Shown here in pieces: positions 33,996 through 44,186 of a DNA stretch of 64,000 nt. The position numbers were made by a program, and so were the translations under genes. Source of the DNA: JAXHUE01 sp034189655 (GTDB lineage Bacteria > Chloroflexota > Dehalococcoidia > E44-bin15); assembly GCA_034189655.1 (NCBI GenBank), contig JAXHUE010000006.1, positions 1 to 64,000 of the forward strand, written 5' to 3'. Under the pieces are notes generated by a model. The model was given only the letters and a program-made list of their open reading frames with translations, searched no databases and was not told where the DNA came from. How positions within the stretch are numbered: position 1 is the first letter of the stretch; every line of letters starts with the position of its first letter.

Positions 33996-35186
33996 GTGGT
34001 CATCTCTGCCAGGGCGCACCGCGACATGGAGGGGGGCTCCTGGATCAGGCGCATGTTCGAGGAGGGCATCGCCTTGAAGCGGGAGCACGGCGAGGACAGG
34101 GTCTTCGACCTGACGCTGGGGAACCCGGTGGTGGAGCCGCCGCCCGAGTTCAAGCAGGAGCTCACGGCACGGGCCAGCGACCCCGTCCCCGGCATGCACC
34201 GCTACATGCCCAACGCCGGCTACCCGGAGACCCGCGCCGCCGTCGCAGAGGCCATCTCCGCGGAGTTCGGGGTCGATATGCCCGCCGAGAACGTCCTGAT
34301 GACGGTGGGCGCCGCCGGCGGCATGAACGTGGTGCTGAAGACCATCCTCGACCCCGGCGATGAGGTGGTGGTGTGGGCGCCCTACTTCGCCGAGTACCTC
34401 TTCTACATCGACAACCACGACGGCATAAGCAGGGTGGCCCAGACCGACGACGACTTCGTGCCCGCCATGCCCGCCCTCGCCGGTAGCATCGGGCCGCGCA
34501 CCAGGGCGGTCATCGTGAACTCCCCCAACAACCCCACCGGCGTGGTCTACCCCGCAGAGGTCCTGGCCCAGATGGGCCGCCTGCTCCAGGAGAAGGAGGC
34601 CGAGCTCGGCTCCCGCATATACCTCATCTCCGACGAGCCCTACCGCAAGCTCATCTACGATGGCCTGGGCTTCCCCTCCGTCCTGCACCACTACCCGCGG
34701 AGCATCGTGGTGCACTCCCACTCCAAGGACCTGGCCATCCCCGGAGAGCGCATCGGCTATGTGGCCTTGAGCCCCCGCCTGGAGGGCGCACGCACGGTGA
34801 TGGACGGCATGACCTCCTACAACCGGACGCTGGGGTTCGTCAATGCCCCGGCGCTCATGCAGCGCGTGGTGCCGGCGCTCCAGCGGGCCACCGTGGACAT
34901 CGCCGACTACCAGCGCAAGCGTGACTATCTCTACCAGGCATTGACCGACATGGGCTATACGGTGTCGCGGCCCCAGGGCGCCTTCTACATGTTCCCCCGC
35001 TCACCTGTGCCCGATGAGATGGAGTTCCTCGCCGAGCTGAGGAGGCACCTCATCCTCGCCGTGCCCGGCAGGGGCTTCGGCCGCAGCGGGTACGTGCGCA
35101 TATCCTTCTGCATCGAGGACAGGACCATCCAGGGGGCGCTCCCCGGCTTCGAAGAGGTGGCCCGCCACTACGGCCTGTGCCGCTAG
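33996..35186 (+). CDS. PLP-dependent class I/II aminotransferase
   Basis: 396 aa fold-type I aminotransferase. LTLGNPVVEPP (N-terminal), GAAGGMNVVLKTILDPGDEVVVWAPYFAEY, NSPNNPTGVVYP, ISDEPYRKLIYDG and the PLP lysine near 244 in SHSKDLAIPGERIGY are visible; RISFCIEDRTI carries the substrate carboxylate-binding Arg. Converts an amino acid to its 2-oxoacid, feeding IorAB. GTG 33996 has AAGGAGG. Its last four bases overlap the convergent LysE gene. Substrate is inferred from context to be aromatic or branched-chain amino acids. Confidence 0.88.
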   Translation: MVISARAHRDMEGGSWIRRMFEEGIALKREHGEDRVFDLTLGNPVVEPPPEFKQELTARASDPVPGMHRYMPNAGYPETRAAVAEAISAEFGVDMPAENVLMTVGAAGGMNVVLKTILDPGDEVVVWAPYFAEYLFYIDNHDGISRVAQTDDDFVPAMPALAGSIGPRTRAVIVNSPNNPTGVVYPAEVLAQMGRLLQEKEAELGSRIYLISDEPYRKLIYDGLGFPSVLHHYPRSIVVHSHSKDLAIPGERIGYVALSPRLEGARTVMDGMTSYNRTLGFVNAPALMQRVVPALQRATVDIADYQRKRDYLYQALTDMGYTVSRPQGAFYMFPRSPVPDEMEFLAELRRHLILAVPGRGFGRSGYVRISFCIEDRTIQGALPGFEEVARHYGLCR

Positions 35187-35803
35187 GCCATGGCGAGCAG
35201 CGTGGAGATGAGGAAGTACAGCCCGAAGCCGACGAGCAGGGCAGCGCTCACCGCGATGAGGACGGTGGTGACCTTGCTCCCCCACAGGCGGCCGCTGCGG
35301 TGCACGGCGAAGCCCACGAACGTGAGCCAGGCCACGTCGCACAGCAGGTGGACGGCGACGAACAGGGCCAGCCCGATGCGCCCGAAGGCGGTGGCCTGGG
35401 TGATGAGTGCCGCCCCGACGAAGGCCCACCAGATGAGGAAGTAGGGATTCAACAGCGTGGTGACTATCCCCCCGGCCACGGGGTTTATGGAGAGCCTCTC
35501 TCTGTTGCCCGTGACCGCTGCCTGCTGCCTGATGGAGCCTGCGGCCATCACCCCCATGGAGAAGAGGACGAACCCGCCCAGGACGCCCACCACTGCCTGC
35601 ACTGCCTCGACGTGGAGCACAGAGATGATGCCGAAGTAGATGAGCATGATGAGGGGGACCTCCACGATGCCGTGGCCCAGGGCTACCAGCGCCCCGGCGT
35701 AGGGGGAGCGCTCGCTCTTGGCCACGGTCACGGCGAACACCGGGCCCGGCATCATGACCCCGGACATCGATACCCCCGCTACTGTGAGAAGGAAAGGAAC
35801 CAT
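35183..35803 (-). CDS. LysE/RhtB family amino-acid exporter
   Basis: 206 aa, six membrane helices, with the LysE hallmark MPGPVFAVTVA near residue 18-28 and LLNPYFLIWWAFVGAA. Exports amino acids or related compounds. Convergent with the aminotransferase, the 3' ends overlapping by four bases. It may relieve overload when the Liv system imports amino acids, but that is inference. Confidence 0.85.
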   Translation of the reverse strand: MVPFLLTVAGVSMSGVMMPGPVFAVTVAKSERSPYAGALVALGHGIVEVPLIMLIYFGIISVLHVEAVQAVVGVLGGFVLFSMGVMAAGSIRQQAAVTGNRERLSINPVAGGIVTTLLNPYFLIWWAFVGAALITQATAFGRIGLALFVAVHLLCDVAWLTFVGFAVHRSGRLWGSKVTTVLIAVSAALLVGFGLYFLISTLLAMA

Positions 35804-35864
35804 AGAACGCCCCGACGGGCGGCCCCAGGGGCTGCCCGGACTGCTTTCACGATATCTACCATAA

Positions 35865-35870
35865 ATTATA
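35865..35870 (-). promoter_or_regulatory. Putative -10 box of the LysE-type gene
   Basis: Perfect TATAAT on the minus strand (35870-35865), about 60 bases upstream of the start, with a weak -35 (TTCGGC) 17 bases further up. Confidence 0.4.
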
Positions 35871-35946
35871 CACTGATTCGCACCCCCGCCGAAAGCGTCG
35901 TGCCCCTGGGGCCGCCCCGGGTGGGAGACCCCACACGGGCGAAAGC

Positions 35947-35975
35947 TTGACGGCCACCGACGGGGATGCTAGCAT
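35947..35975 (+). promoter_or_regulatory. Promoter of the thioesterase gene
   Basis: TTGACG (35947-35952), 17-base spacer, TAGCAT (35970-35975), 60 bases before ATG 36035. Confidence 0.5.
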
Positions 35976-36034
35976 TCCATATACCGCGGCACAGGGGGAG
36001 ACGCCCCCCTGCAGGATAGACAGGAGGTTCTACC

Positions 36035-36442
36035 ATGGACGTAGACTGGGCACAGGTGAGAGAGCGCTTCGACGCCTCGCCCTACGCCCTCTTCATGGGC
36101 ATGAGGCTGGTGGAGCTGGCCACCGGCTATGCCAAGGTCGAGATGAAGGTCAGGGAGGAGCACCGGAACTGGGACGGCAGGGTCCAGGGCGGGGCCATCG
36201 TGTCCCTCCTCGACCAGGCCTTCGGTGCCGCCCTAAATACCCTGGAGCGCATATACGTCGCCGTCCAGCTCAACGTCAATTTCGTCGCCGCCCCCGAGGG
36301 CGATACCATCTTCGCCGAGTCCACCGTCCTGCACCGCGGCCGCAGCCTGGGCGTCTCCGAGATGGTGGTCACCGACGGCGGGGGCAGGCTCATCGCCCGC
36401 GGCCTGGGCACCACGGTGGTCGTCGGGGAGCGCGCACAGTAG
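36035..36442 (+). CDS. PaaI-type hotdog thioesterase
   Basis: 135 aa 4HBT/PaaI family. The active-site string is RVQGGAIVSLLDQAFGAALN, where the Asp is the catalytic acid; the usual HGG is QGG here. VNFVAAPEGDTIFAESTVLHRGRSLGVSEMVV is the standard second half. Hydrolyses acyl-CoA thioesters in the cytoplasm. Strong AGGAGG upstream. The acyl-CoA dehydrogenase follows 134 bases later. Confidence 0.88.
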   Translation: MDVDWAQVRERFDASPYALFMGMRLVELATGYAKVEMKVREEHRNWDGRVQGGAIVSLLDQAFGAALNTLERIYVAVQLNVNFVAAPEGDTIFAESTVLHRGRSLGVSEMVVTDGGGRLIARGLGTTVVVGERAQ

Positions 36443-36576
36443 GACGCCAGGCCCCACACGGACGCCGCCCAGGACTGTGCGGCGGGCTTGAGGAGGTCTT
36501 CGGCGTGTACCAGGCGTACTCTCTGTAGGATAGCGACTGCGAGTCGTTCGAGACCGTGATTCGAGGAGGTATCATA

Positions 36577-37734
36577 GTGGACTTCGAGTTCAGCGAAGAG
36601 CAGAAGATGCTGCGCACCAATATCAGGGACTTCCTGGAAAAGGAGATCGCCCCCACCGTGGACGAGCGCGACCGGCAGGGGCCCTTCTCCAGGGAGGAGG
36701 CGGTGGGCTACATCAAGCAGTTGATGCCCTTCGGCTTCTACACCGGGAGCCTGCCCGAAGAGTACGGCGGCATGGGCCTAGACGGCGTCACCGGCGGCCT
36801 GCTCAACGAGGAGCTGTCCCGGGTGTGGGCCAGCCTGGCCGCCACCATCTTCATCGCGTCGGGGGCGCCCAACGCCCTGCTCAACGCCTCTGACGAGATG
36901 CGGGACCGTATCCTCCCCCGCATCGCGTCGGGCGACCTCATCGGCTGCGCCGCCATCACCGAGCCCAACGCCGGCTCCGATGCCGCCTCCATCGCCACCA
37001 CGGCGGTCCTGGACGGCGACGAGTGGGTCATCAACGGCACCAAGACCTGGATATCCAACGGCACCATCGCCGATATCGCCACCGTGCTCGCGGTCACCGA
37101 CAAGGAGAAGGGCCCGCTGGGCATATCCACCATCCTGGTGGAGCGGGAGGTCTCGCCCTGGGAGGACCGTGAGCTGCACAAGATAGGGTGGCGCGCCTTC
37201 CCCACCGGGGAGCTGTACTTCACCGACTGCCGCGTCCCCCGCGGCAACCTGCTCGGCGAACCCTCACTGGGCTACAAGAAGACCATGCAGCGCTTCGAGT
37301 CGGCGCGCTCCGGCATGGCGGTGATGTCCGCGGGCATGGCCCAGGCCGCCATCGATGCCTCCATCACCTACGCGCGGGAGCGCAAGCAGTTCGGCAGGCC
37401 CATCGGCAGCTTCCAGATGATACAGGAGATGATCGCCGACATGATCGCCGAGACCGAGGCCATGCGCCTCCTCGCCTACCGGGCGCTCTGGCTCATCGAT
37501 AGCGGGGTGAGGGCACGCCTGGAGTCCTCTGTGGCCAAGGCCTACGCCACCGAGGCCGCGGTCAGGGTCACCTCCAAGGCCATCCAGATACACGGCGCCA
37601 TGGGCCTCTCCGACGAGTACCCGGTGGAGCGCTACTTCCGCGATGCCCGCATGCTCACCATCCCCGACGGCGCCACCCAGATACAGAAGCTCATCGTGGG
37701 GCGCGAGGCCATCGGCATCCGGGCCTTCGTGTAG
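36577..37734 (+). CDS. Acyl-CoA dehydrogenase with Asp at the base position
   Basis: 385 aa flavoprotein. N-terminal FEFSEEQKMLRTNIRDFLEKEIAP, FAD/substrate motif CAAITEPNAGSDAAS, TWISNGTIAD, and RKQFGRPIGSFQMIQ. In place of the usual catalytic Glu (YEGTSEIQ) it has IPDGATQIQKL, so Asp sits at the base position, as reported for cyclohexanecarboxyl-CoA dehydrogenases. GTG 36577 is chosen because GAGGAGG lies seven bases upstream. Oxidises an acyl-CoA to enoyl-CoA; the natural substrate is not deducible. Confidence 0.88.
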   Translation: MDFEFSEEQKMLRTNIRDFLEKEIAPTVDERDRQGPFSREEAVGYIKQLMPFGFYTGSLPEEYGGMGLDGVTGGLLNEELSRVWASLAATIFIASGAPNALLNASDEMRDRILPRIASGDLIGCAAITEPNAGSDAASIATTAVLDGDEWVINGTKTWISNGTIADIATVLAVTDKEKGPLGISTILVEREVSPWEDRELHKIGWRAFPTGELYFTDCRVPRGNLLGEPSLGYKKTMQRFESARSGMAVMSAGMAQAAIDASITYARERKQFGRPIGSFQMIQEMIADMIAETEAMRLLAYRALWLIDSGVRARLESSVAKAYATEAAVRVTSKAIQIHGAMGLSDEYPVERYFRDARMLTIPDGATQIQKLIVGREAIGIRAFV

Positions 37735-37779
37735 GCCGTGGCCCTCTGCCTCTGCAGCCGTGTGAGTGGACGCGGTTCC

Positions 37780-37808
37780 TTGACATGGGTAGCTATGGCG
37801 GTCATAAT
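37780..37808 (+). promoter_or_regulatory. Promoter of phosphodiesterase gene 1 (leaderless)
   Basis: Perfect TTGACA (37780-37785), 17-base spacer, CATAAT (37803-37808). Predicted start near 37815, only about five bases before ATG 37820, and no Shine-Dalgarno. Confidence 0.75.
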
Positions 37809-37819
37809 AGTACCGTCGA

Positions 37820-38308
37820 ATGCGTATTGGACTTATCGCCGATACCCACATCCCCGATGTGGTGAGGGCGCTCTCTTCCGAGCTGTGCGAGGCCTTGCGC
37901 GGCGTAGACCTCATCCTCCACGCCGGCGATATCTACATATCCTCCGTGCTCGATGATCTGGAGTTGATCGCGCCGGTGTATGCCGCACGCGGCGACGACG
38001 ACTGCGGCGACATCGAGCGGGACCCCCGGGTGCGGGAGAGGCACGAGCTGGAGGTAGGGGGCCTCTCACTGTGGCTCTGCCACCAGCGGCCGTGGCAGGG
38101 CGACCACTACGCCCCCGACATCGTGGTCTTCGGCCATGACCACCAGGTGGTGGTGCAGCGCCACAGCGGCACCCTGTACGTGAACCCGGGCAGCCCCTAC
38201 TTCCCCGGCTATCGCCGCGGCCCAGGCACGGTGGGCATACTGGAGGTGAGCGACGGGTGGGCCGAGGCCCACATCGTGCCGCTGGAGCACCTGCCCCCCG
38301 CGCTCTAG
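37820..38308 (+). CDS. YfcE/MJ0936-type metallophosphoesterase
   Basis: 162 aa calcineurin-like phosphodiesterase. Metal-binding motifs: DTHIPD (residues 8-13), HAGDIYISS (GD), ARGDDD at the GNHD position, CHQRP, and VFGHDHQVV then VNPGSP. Single-domain YfcE-like proteins hydrolyse phosphodiesters with Mn2+. Here the usual GNxD is GDDD. The gene is paralogous to that at 48189 and has the same promoter layout. Confidence 0.85.
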   Translation: MRIGLIADTHIPDVVRALSSELCEALRGVDLILHAGDIYISSVLDDLELIAPVYAARGDDDCGDIERDPRVRERHELEVGGLSLWLCHQRPWQGDHYAPDIVVFGHDHQVVVQRHSGTLYVNPGSPYFPGYRRGPGTVGILEVSDGWAEAHIVPLEHLPPAL

Positions 38309-38333
38309 GGGGGTGTCATCGGCGGGGGCGCCC

Positions 38334-38362
38334 TTGCGCCGGCCGCGCCACGCTGCTATAAT
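38334..38362 (+). promoter_or_regulatory. Promoter of the T-box leader
   Basis: TTGCGC (38334-38339), 17-base spacer, TATAAT (38357-38362) with an upstream TGC (extended -10). Transcript start near 38369. Confidence 0.7.
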
Positions 38363-38368
38363 TACACG

Positions 38369-38594
38369 TTGAGCAACGGCCCGTGCCGTCGCCGTATATA
38401 TGTAGAACAAGGCCGGGAACAGGAGTAGTAGGCCCCCCCGCAGAGAGCCGATGGCTGGTGGAAATCGGCACCTGGGCCGAACTCGCCTGGGAGCCGCGCC
38501 GGTGAAGCCACAGTAGCCGGCGCCGGGGCGCCCGTTATCGCGCCACAGAGTGGGCAGGCCCGTGCCTGCCAACAGGGGTGGTACCGCGGAGAAG
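38369..38594 (+). promoter_or_regulatory. T-box riboswitch, leucine specifier
   Basis: The leader has the layout of a T-box. Stem I contains AGTA, GAGAGCCGATGGCTGGTG and GAAATCGGCACC, and its distal bulge reads GAA-CTC-GCCTGGGAG, with the specifier codon CTC (Leu) at 38482-38484. The T-box proper is AACAGGGGTGGTACCGCGG (38571-38589), whose TGGT bulge pairs with ACCA of uncharged tRNA; the following U fits the usual leucine tRNA discriminator A. An attenuator follows. It should turn on downstream genes when tRNA-Leu is uncharged. leuS is the expected target but begins 1.6 kb further on, after a BNR_4 gene. Confidence 0.9.
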
Positions 38595-38630
38595 ACCCTT
38601 CGTCCCTTGGGCGAGGGGTTTCGTTCTATA
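38595..38630 (+). terminator. Attenuator of the T-box
   Basis: ACCCTTCGTCCC pairs with GGGCGAGGGGT across a short TTG loop and is followed by TTCGTTCT. The 5' arm overlaps nothing of the T-box, as in class I T-box leaders. Confidence 0.75.
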
Positions 38631-38674
38631 GCGAGCAGGCGTAGTGGCAGGGTTGTGCGAATCGAGAAGAGCAT

Positions 38675-39940
38675 ATGCTGAAACCACACATCATCTGGAC
38701 TCGCTGGGTCGTCTTGTTGCTGCTCGACGCCCTCCCGCTACGTGCAGTCGAGCACACCATGTCGAACGATGGGGCATGGTGCTGGTTCCAAGACCCCCGC
38801 GCAGTATTTGTGAAAGGCAGGCGCACACGCACATATGCGCAATGGGTCACACATGACGGCCGACTGCAGATCGGGGCATACGATCATGAGACCGGGAGGA
38901 CGGAAGTCCACACCCTCAAGGAGCAGTGGGACTGCGATGACCACAACGTCGGATCGTTGATTGCACTGCCCGACAACCGGATAATGGTCTTCTACGCCCG
39001 GCACAGCAAGCGTGGGCTCTTCTGCCGGACTTCATCCAGTGCGGAGGACATCCTCCAGTGGGACGACGAGGTGACGGTAAGCAACACTGGGCCCATTACG
39101 TACAATCACCCGCTCTACCTGAGCGAGGAGAAGAAATTCTACGTATTCTGGCGCGGGCCAAGCTGGGAACCTACATTTTCCACGTCACGCGACGGCAGGA
39201 CCTGGAGCAATCCCTGTATCCTGCTCCAGGGTAAGGGGCGGGTCGGGAGAAACGTCAGGCAATATATGAAGATCGTGAGCGACGGCACGTCGTCGATCCA
39301 CTTTGCATTCACGGATGGCCATCCACGCAGCGAGAAGAAGAACTCGCTCTATTACGCCCGATACGAGGGTGGCATCTTCTCCAAAGCAGACGGCAGCGTG
39401 ATAGGGAAGAGAGACGCTCTACCGATTCCTCACGGCAAGAGCGACATGGTCTATGACGGAGACAGCAGAGGTCGGGCCTGGGTGTGGGACATCGCCATCG
39501 ACGATGCTGGTTTGCCGGTCATAGCCTACACTCGCCTTCCCGCTGAGGAGGACCACAGGTATTGCTATGCACGGTGGACCGGAGAGAAGTGGCAGGACAC
39601 CCAAATCGCTGAGGGAGGCAAATGGTTCCCACAGACACCTGCGGGGAAGAGAGAACCTGAGCCGCACTACTCGGGCGGTATGGGGCTGGACCATTCGAAT
39701 CCGTCTACGGTCTACTTCTCTCGGCAGGTGAACGGGGCGTTCGAGATCGAGAAATGGGACACCCCAGATAAGGGTAGAACCTGGCGCTCACTACCCATAA
39801 CCCGGAGGTCTGAGGGCCTGAATGTGAGACCCGTTGTGCCTCGGGGATACTCTGGCGAAGCACCACATGTTCTATGGATGTTCGGCAGCTATGAGCACTA
39901 CACGAGATACAGGACAGGCATTAAACTGCTCACGATCTAG
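38675..39940 (+). CDS. BNR_4 repeat protein (sialidase/lyase-like propeller)
   Basis: 421 aa. A short hydrophobic N-terminus (WVVLLLLDALPLRA) could be a signal peptide. The start of the domain, GAWCWFQDPRAVFVKG, then DDHNVGSLIALPDNRIMVFYARH and SRDGRTWSNP, SLYYARY, WTGEKWQDTQIAEGG and PDKGRTWRSLP, shows Asp-box-like repeats of a beta-propeller of the BNR_4 type. Relatives include polysaccharide lyases and sialidase-like enzymes. Its lower GC and different wording from its neighbours suggest acquisition. It lies between a Leu T-box and leuS. Weak Shine-Dalgarno (GAGAAGAG). No enzyme activity can be assigned. Confidence 0.75.
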   Translation: MLKPHIIWTRWVVLLLLDALPLRAVEHTMSNDGAWCWFQDPRAVFVKGRRTRTYAQWVTHDGRLQIGAYDHETGRTEVHTLKEQWDCDDHNVGSLIALPDNRIMVFYARHSKRGLFCRTSSSAEDILQWDDEVTVSNTGPITYNHPLYLSEEKKFYVFWRGPSWEPTFSTSRDGRTWSNPCILLQGKGRVGRNVRQYMKIVSDGTSSIHFAFTDGHPRSEKKNSLYYARYEGGIFSKADGSVIGKRDALPIPHGKSDMVYDGDSRGRAWVWDIAIDDAGLPVIAYTRLPAEEDHRYCYARWTGEKWQDTQIAEGGKWFPQTPAGKREPEPHYSGGMGLDHSNPSTVYFSRQVNGAFEIEKWDTPDKGRTWRSLPITRRSEGLNVRPVVPRGYSGEAPHVLWMFGSYEHYTRYRTGIKLLTI

Positions 39941-40223
39941 GAAGAGAATCAAGGCGCACTCACAAAGCCTTCGAGGCGATGGTCGACACCGCGTCTCAGG
40001 GCAGCCGTTATCCGGAAGTAGAGCGAGAACTACCATGCTCTACTACGCCTACGGCCCCACCAAGTAAGCGAAAGGACTGGCTAAGCGCGTTCCTGCTGAA
40101 GAACAATGCATCGGTCGACTGCCCGAACAAGGAACATGGCTTGCCAGGAGGATACATAGCATCGATAGAGGCCGTCGATTCACTTCAAGACCGAATTAAG
40201 TATCTACAGATGAAGGTGGAGAT
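39941..40223. other. Spacer between BNR_4 gene and leuS
   Basis: About 280 bases of lower-GC sequence with no recognisable gene; it probably came with the BNR_4 gene. The last 40 bases contain AAGGTGGAG, the ribosome-binding site of leuS. No second T-box or terminator is visible, so leuS has no clear promoter of its own here. Confidence 0.45.
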
Positions 40224-42688
<2,465 letters not shown>

Positions 42689-42692
<4 letters not shown>

Positions 42693-42717
42693 TGGGCACG
42701 CCCCATTGTTGTATACT
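42689..42717 (+). promoter_or_regulatory. Promoter of dnaN
   Basis: TTGATG (42689-42694, overlapping the leuS stop), 17-base spacer, TATACT (42712-42717), 26 bases before ATG 42743. Confidence 0.65.
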
Positions 42718-42742
42718 ACTTTCAACATACTGGGGGTGAGCC

Positions 42743-43876
42743 ATGAAACTGACGTGTCTCCAAGAGAACTTGAGCCGGGGCCTGGGCATAGTGGGCCGTG
42801 CCGTGGCCGCGCGGAGCACCCTGCCCATCACCGGCAACGTCCTCCTCGCCACGGAGAAGTCCAGGCTCAAGCTCGCCGCGACCAACCTGGAGATAGCCAT
42901 CGTGTGCTGGGTCGGGGCCAAGGTGGAGGAGGAGGGTGCCATCACCGTCCCGGCGCGGCTGTTTGCCGACTTCGTAAACACCCTGCCCGCAGACACCATC
43001 GGCATGAGCACGGCCCCCCAGTCCCGCACCATGGAGCTTGCCTGCCTGCGTGTCCAGGGCCGCATAAGCGGCACAGACGCCGCGGAGTTCCCCCCCATCC
43101 CCCAGATAGGGGAGGGGGTGAGCACCCAGCTCGACCCCGACGTCTTGAGGCTCGCCATCACCCAGGTGGCCTTCGCCGCCGCCACCGAGGACACGCGCCC
43201 GGTGCTCACCGGCTGCCTCTGCGAGTTTGAGGGCGATACGCTCACCCTCGCCGCCGCCGACGGCTTCCGCCTCGCCGTGCACAAGGCCCCCCTGTCCCAG
43301 CCAGTCGCCGAGAAGACCTCGGTCATCGTCCCGGCGCGCGCCTTACACGAGCTCCACCGCTTGATCGCCGAGCGCGACGAGCCCGTGGATGTCACCATCA
43401 ACCCTACCCGCAGCCAGGTGCTCTTTAGGCTCAAGGACGTGGAGATGGTGTCCCAGCTCATCCAGGGCACCTTCCCCAACTATGCCCAGCTCATCCCCCA
43501 GTCCCACGCCACCCGGGCCGATATGAGCCTCGCCGACTTCACCAAGGCGACCAGGACCTCCGCCATCTTCGCCCGCGAGGGCAGCGCCATCGTGCGCGTC
43601 CAGGTCACCCCCGGCAAGGAGCTCTCCCAGGGCAAGGTGGTGCTCTCCGCCCGTGCCGAGGAGGTGGGGGACAACGTGGGCGAGGTCGATGCCGCGGTGG
43701 AGGGTGAGGAGACCAAGATCGCCTTCAACACCAGGTACCTCTCCGACGTGCTGGGGGTGATGCGTGGGGAGAAGGTGCGCCTGGATACCACCAGCCCCTC
43801 AAGCCCTGGGGTGTTCAGCCAGGTGGGCATCGAGAACTACCTGCACGTCATCATGCCTATGTTCGTGCAGTGGTGA
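42743..43876 (+). CDS. dnaN: DNA polymerase III sliding clamp
   Basis: 377 aa beta clamp with three repeated domains. Landmarks: LSRGLGIVGRAVAARSTLPITGNVLL, ATEDTRPVLTGCLCEF then AADGFRLAVHK, and the C-terminal IAFNTRYLSDVL and HVIMPMFVQW. It tethers DNA polymerase and other partners to DNA. It lies outside the common dnaA-dnaN setting, behind leuS, with its own promoter. GGGGGTGAG precedes the ATG. A partial look-alike remnant occurs at 6341-6605, matching its last 24 bases at 23 positions. Confidence 0.95.
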   Translation: MKLTCLQENLSRGLGIVGRAVAARSTLPITGNVLLATEKSRLKLAATNLEIAIVCWVGAKVEEEGAITVPARLFADFVNTLPADTIGMSTAPQSRTMELACLRVQGRISGTDAAEFPPIPQIGEGVSTQLDPDVLRLAITQVAFAAATEDTRPVLTGCLCEFEGDTLTLAAADGFRLAVHKAPLSQPVAEKTSVIVPARALHELHRLIAERDEPVDVTINPTRSQVLFRLKDVEMVSQLIQGTFPNYAQLIPQSHATRADMSLADFTKATRTSAIFAREGSAIVRVQVTPGKELSQGKVVLSARAEEVGDNVGEVDAAVEGEETKIAFNTRYLSDVLGVMRGEKVRLDTTSPSSPGVFSQVGIENYLHVIMPMFVQW

Positions 43877-44186
43877 TGGGTGGGTGAGAGCCCCCTCGAA
43901 TTCGCCGCCGGCGCCTTTTCAGGGCGAGGCCATCTCCCAGAAACGCCTCATTATGGCATAAAAAGGGGCTAACCCCTTGACACAGGCAGTGAGAACCTGC
44001 TAACCTTCCATGGCCGAAACGAGTCCAGCCCCTGCCTCCGTGGGGGTGCCATTCGCGAGGCCGTGTCCTCCCCGTATCCGGACCATCCAGTAGAGGCGCA
44101 CGCGGTCGCCTCCGGCAATGCACGGGTGCAACCTGTGCTGACTCGAGCGCAACGACCCGATTTCGCTCTGGTAAAGGAGGGTAGCA
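43877..44186. other. Intergenic region dnaN / coiled-coil gene
   Basis: 310 bases without a gene. Contains a small hairpin listed below and, at 43977-43982, a TTGACA whose partner -10 is weak (TAACCT-like near 44001), possibly the promoter of the coiled-coil gene. Confidence 0.4.
43958..43978 (-). terminator. Orphan minus-strand terminator-like hairpin
   Basis: On the minus strand AAGGGG (43978-43973), TTAG loop, CCCCTT (43968-43963) is followed by TTTAT. No minus-strand gene lies upstream of it, so its role is unclear. Confidence 0.35.
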
